Assembly (NCBI GenBank): GCA_964019415.1
Contig: OZ025880.1
Coordinates: 5,067,085-5,131,084, forward strand
Reading direction: 5' to 3'
Length of the DNA: 64,000 bases
From: Ianthella basta
Taxonomy: Eukaryota; Porifera; Demospongiae; Verongiida; Ianthellidae
Shown: one piece after another, positions 60,501 to 64,000 of the stretch
How positions within the stretch are numbered: position 1 is the stretch's first letter
How the letters are laid out: each line of letters begins with the position of its first letter
The notes under the pieces: model-generated
What the model saw: the letters and a program-made list of their open reading frames with translations, nothing else
What the model was told of the DNA's origin: nothing
The model's database searches: none
Position numbers and translations under genes: made by a program

Positions 60501-63500
60501 TAGAGTGTGTTTTGCAAATGCATATGTGTATCATCTTAGCTATTTGTCTTTGAGGAAAATATCTGAACATATCCACTTTGTATGCACAAATCATAGGAAA
60601 TTACAGCATTACAGCATCTCTTCTCTTTCAGTTCCCACTGGACCACCACAGGGTCTTTGTGTTGCAGACCGCACTACCACCTCCATCACTCTCACCTGGA
60701 GTGACCCTACACCAGATAGGATCAATGACAGAGATGGAGCCACTGGGTTTGAAGTGAGGAGGAATGGACAGCGAGTGACCACAGTCACAGACAGGACCTA
60801 CACCTTCACTGGACTCAGTGTAGCAACAAGTTATGACTTTGAAGTCCTGGCCATAAATGATCAAGGCACTGCTCCTGACAACCATGCTGCTGAACTGACG
60901 ACCTCCACTGCATCTGGAGGTAGGTAGTTGCTAGCTTTGGTTAACTTAGCCATATTAATTTTATGTGCTTGTATTACATTGCATACATGTACGTACTTTC
61001 TCCATATCCCCTCATCACTCCTATTCATATAATATCCCTTCCAGTCCCCAATCCTCCAACCCCGCGAGTGGTCCTCCCCAGGTTCTCTACCACCTTCCTG
61101 GTGTGGAGGGATCCAGATCCCTTTGTTGGTGACATCATTGGTGTACAGATTCGTTACCTAATAGACTGTGTCCCACAGAACATCCCAGAGCTTGGTGGAG
61201 GTTGGAATCAATACTCTGTTTCTGGCATCAAGGGCAGTGAGGGAAAGACACACAGCATCAGCCTGAGAGCTAGGACCACAGCAGGATGGGGCCCATACAG
61301 CACACCAGTGGAGTTTGTCTTCAGACCCATTGGTGAGGCAGCTTGCTAATACTGTATCTAAATTTCTCTCCCCCCAAACATTACTGCCATAGCCCGCTTC
61401 TGCAGAAATGCTGCCACCATGCAGAAAACAAGCTTGGCGTATGATGGCACATTTCCTAGTTTGCTGACTCAGGACCAATGGACCCTGTATGTTCCTCTTT
61501 GATATACCATTGCTCGATTTACCATTTTAAGTAACAGTATATTTACAGTATTACCTGAATGATAACAAGCCCAACACTGCTCATTTTCAGAAGGATAAAA
61601 TTTATGTGTGGACTGCCTGAAAATAGATTTGCTGTAATCCATTGCAATCTGCTGTGACCAATCGCATCACAGAGGAAATGACATAATGTTATTTAAATAC
61701 ACATTAGGGTGGGCATGTGGCCATCAAATGTAATTGTGCTATGAAGCACAGAGGGTGTGAATTGAAATGCATGGGCCCATCTTATATATACATAGCAGCA
61801 AGTATTCCTGTAGAGGTAGTGCTGGGTATGACACGAAAGGAGTCTGCTGTGCACCTTGGCACAATGCCTTGGTAGGAGATAATTAAATTATCTACGTTAT
61901 CAGTTGACATGCTCCCCGCTCTTGAGGGAAGATACTTAGCTTAGCACATTCAACCAGACTGTATATAGTATTCATGTCTGCATGCTTTGCTATTATATAT
62001 ATAAGCAGTCATCAGTCATTTCATCATGTTCATATGATATGCAACACTGGTGAGCTCCAGTAAGGAAAGCCAGCTGTCTGTGGCCATACCATGCACCTTG
62101 TTTGGATAACAGGTACATATTCAATCAGTAGCGCAGTGTGGCCACTCGGAATCCTCTGTGACATTGACTGTTGGTTTAGCAGACTACTTTGTCGTAACAC
62201 TACCAATGATTAATGCATGTGATACTGTCCAACTTGCATGCTTTCCACTTACATACACATGTTATGCTGTACAAGGTTATGACATGCACTTCCCTTGTGC
62301 TTTATAATCATATGATCACACATTACCTGAGTCATAACCTCCACTGATGTAACCCATAGAGTTTAAAGTAGTATTATTCCCTTGTGTTTCATGCAGTGGA
62401 GATTACAGTGAGTGCTGTGAGCTGCAACACACTGATGGTCAACTACACTGTCAACCCTCTTCCTGGTGGTGGGAATGAGGCCACTCTAAGGTCATTGGAG
62501 GTATCATACCGACCCATCCTGGGGTCAGGTAGTGCAGGGACCAGGAGTGTTGCACTGAATGGTAACACCATGGAAGGGGTATTGTGCCTCTCAGGCCTCC
62601 CTACCAATGCACCCTACCGTGTCACCTACAGTGCAGAGGTGAACACTGGCATGTCAACTGGGCTGCCATCAGATTTATCAGCGCCTGTAGAGCTGTTCAC
62701 AAACAGAACCTGCAACTCACAACAGTGCCTTGCTGTTAGCAGGACCAGAACAGTCACATCTGGTCCTTCCACAACTTCATGTACTATCCTGCCCTCTACA
62801 ACGTCGAGTTCAAGCCAACCATCAACCACTTCAAGTATGGGCGATTGTAAGCCATCAACTTCAAGTACAACAATGCCCACTAGTACTACAGCTCCACAGG
62901 GTGAGTGCAGCACTGTGAAAAACTACTGCACTGTCTGTGGAATACAGTACACTGAATCAGAAGTATACAGCAATTCTGGCAGCAGGTGCTGCAATCTAAT
63001 GTTATTAGATTGGAGCACAAGAAGTTTGTATGTAATTATGTGGTATCTATGGACCCCACTTCCACTGACTGTATTATGAAAAATGTGATTTATGCTTGCT
63101 TTGGCAACAAACCATACATTCAAAATGGCAAGCAAAAGAGCAAGCATACTGTAGGGTCTCAAACTTCATCAAAAACATATGACAGCATTAAGGGTGGCAC
63201 CTGGGCAGTGTGTGTCACTGCATCAGTGTATAAGTATATGTCAGTGGTAATGTATAATAACATGATATCTAGTTAAGCCCATACTGGGGAGGGTAGTGAG
63301 TTGTTCATGCTCTATTACAAGCTTGACATCTGCAACAAATTAGTATCAATAGGTTATTGAGCACCCTATATAAATGTAATTATTCTGATTGTGATGAAAG
63401 GTCCTCTTATCTGTGTCTTCTGGTCGAAACCACTTACATGCTTAGTGCCCAATAATTACTTTTGAAACCTTTCCACAACTTGTTGTTGCTCTCAAAGCCC

Positions 63501-64000
63501 TATGATTGCCCATACAGTGAGTTGTAGTGAGGCAACACAGGATGTGCACTTGGCTGTGCCAAAATATGGCATAATGAGCATCCCCGACACCTTACAAGCC
63601 ACATACGTGCCTTTGCATGTAGTTACTACTAATTATTCATGCGGCTGCCCTCAAAACAATCAACTAGAATGAGTTACTGCAGAGATGTATGTACACACAT
63701 GTTTTGTAACTTTCATAGAGCTGCCATGAACCTCTGTTGATCTTTGATATGCGTAGGTCCTCAACCTGCCAGAAATCTTCAGACATTCAATGAGGGCAAG
63801 CGCAGTGTCTCCTACACCTTTACCAGATCACCCACTTCTGGAGTCACTTACAAAGTAACCTTTACACCTCAGATAGCTGGCATACCCACACCACAGACTG
63901 AGACATTTAACAGTGCAGCCTTACGCACCACATCTGGGCTCACCCCTGATGTGACATACAGGCTACAGGTGTTTGCAGTACTGAATGGTGTGAAGAGTAC
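57538..64000 (+). CDS. Gene 5 (partial): secreted multi-FN3 protein, continues past window
   Basis: Exon 1 (57538-57595) encodes MSWLWCLLLLALTGLAISQ and ends in phase 1. Then A 60215-60493, B 60632-60919, C 61045-61332, D 62397-62900 with a Ser/Thr-rich linker, and a new A from 63757 that is cut by the window end. The order and linker match gene 2, so at least one more full cassette is expected downstream. Whether it ends in the Cys tail (as gene 2) or a peroxidase (as gene 4) cannot be seen. No lesion in any exon. Confidence 0.75.
57596..60214 (+). other. Intron 1 of gene 5
   Basis: About 2.6 kb. It contains a ~20-base poly-G run (59496-59514) and unsupported minus-strand ORFs at 59172-59378 and 59561-59746. 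58300-58400 encodes a short segment (RQSLKTHFH) that loosely resembles a LINE C-terminus. The last ~250 bases resemble intron 1 ends of the other genes. Confidence 0.4.
60215..62900 (+). CDS. FN3 cassette 5 (A-B-C-D plus linker) of gene 5
   Basis: A has PQPAGSLQTFNVGKRSVS, B VPTGPPQGLCVADRTTTSI, C VPNPPTPRVVLPRFSTTF, D VEITVSAVSCNTLMVNYTVN. After the D fold comes a linker dense in Ser and Thr (TSSSSQPSTTSSMGDC, SSTTMPTSTTAPQG), probably O-glycosylated. B is most like B of gene 2 cassette 2, which supports a common duplication. Confidence 0.88.
61333..62396 (+). other. Intron C-D of gene 5
   Basis: Partly similar to the C-D intron of gene 2 cassette 2 (13036-13624) but longer. No exon or element ends recognised. 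Confidence 0.45.
62901..63756 (+). other. Intron before the next cassette of gene 5
   Basis: Shares stretches with intron 1 of gene 5 near 59830-60214 (the ACCACTTACA-GCTT block and GAGGCACAGGATG-type text), so introns preceding A exons are themselves duplicated. Confidence 0.5.
63757..64000 (+). CDS. FN3-A exon, start of cassette 6 (truncated by window)
   Basis: PQPARNLQTFNEGKRSVSYTF, then SGVTYKVTFTPQIAGIPTP and LTPDVTYRLQVFAVLNG. Open to the last base of the window. Confidence 0.88.

Overview
The window is animal nuclear DNA, AT-rich, with many short GT-AG introns. Its genes encode secreted extracellular-matrix-type modules: fibronectin type III (FN3), sushi/CCP, EMI-like, animal heme peroxidase and von Willebrand factor C (VWC). 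Nothing is prokaryotic. The domain set, the intron structure and the frequent tgcatgca / tagctagc words suggest an early-branching marine invertebrate. A demosponge is my best guess, but this is inference and no marker gene is present to prove it.

Layout (all supported genes are on the + strand). Gene 1 (about 1.06-8.35 kb) has a signal peptide, a poorly resolved Cys-rich and FN3-like N-terminal part, two CCP domains and four FN3 domains. Gene 2 (10.80-18.54 kb) has a signal peptide and two copies of a four-FN3 cassette, called A-B-C-D here, joined by a Ser/Thr-rich linker. From 18.5 to 27 kb there are CA microsatellites, two truncated duplicate gene starts and non-autonomous transposons. Gene 3 (about 27.17-41.08 kb) is modelled as signal peptide, EMI-like domain, three FN3 pairs, heme peroxidase and VWC. 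The intron before the peroxidase holds a broken LINE that itself carries a 113-bp MITE. From 41 to 49 kb there are MITEs, a decayed FN3 cassette and several duplicated signal-peptide exons. Gene 4 (47.96-55.41 kb) is signal peptide, A-B-C-D FN3 cassette, the same peroxidase and VWC. Gene 5 (57.54 kb to beyond the window) is signal peptide, A-B-C-D, linker, then another A.

Almost every domain is one exon, or one block of exons, bounded by phase-1 introns, so the modules can be exchanged without breaking the frame. The clearest result is that one peroxidase-VWC block (37.28-41.29 kb and 51.66-55.62 kb, nearly identical) sits behind two unrelated N-terminal halves: EMI plus FN3 pairs in gene 3, and the A-B-C-D cassette in gene 4. 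The locus looks like a tandem array still being reshuffled by duplication, with orphan first exons and dead cassettes as by-products. The products are probably secreted; two should be active heme peroxidases attached to adhesive FN3 stalks, much as peroxidasin carries LRR and Ig domains.

Exon boundaries were read by eye from splice consensus, reading phase and comparison of paralogous copies. No alignment or database search was run.
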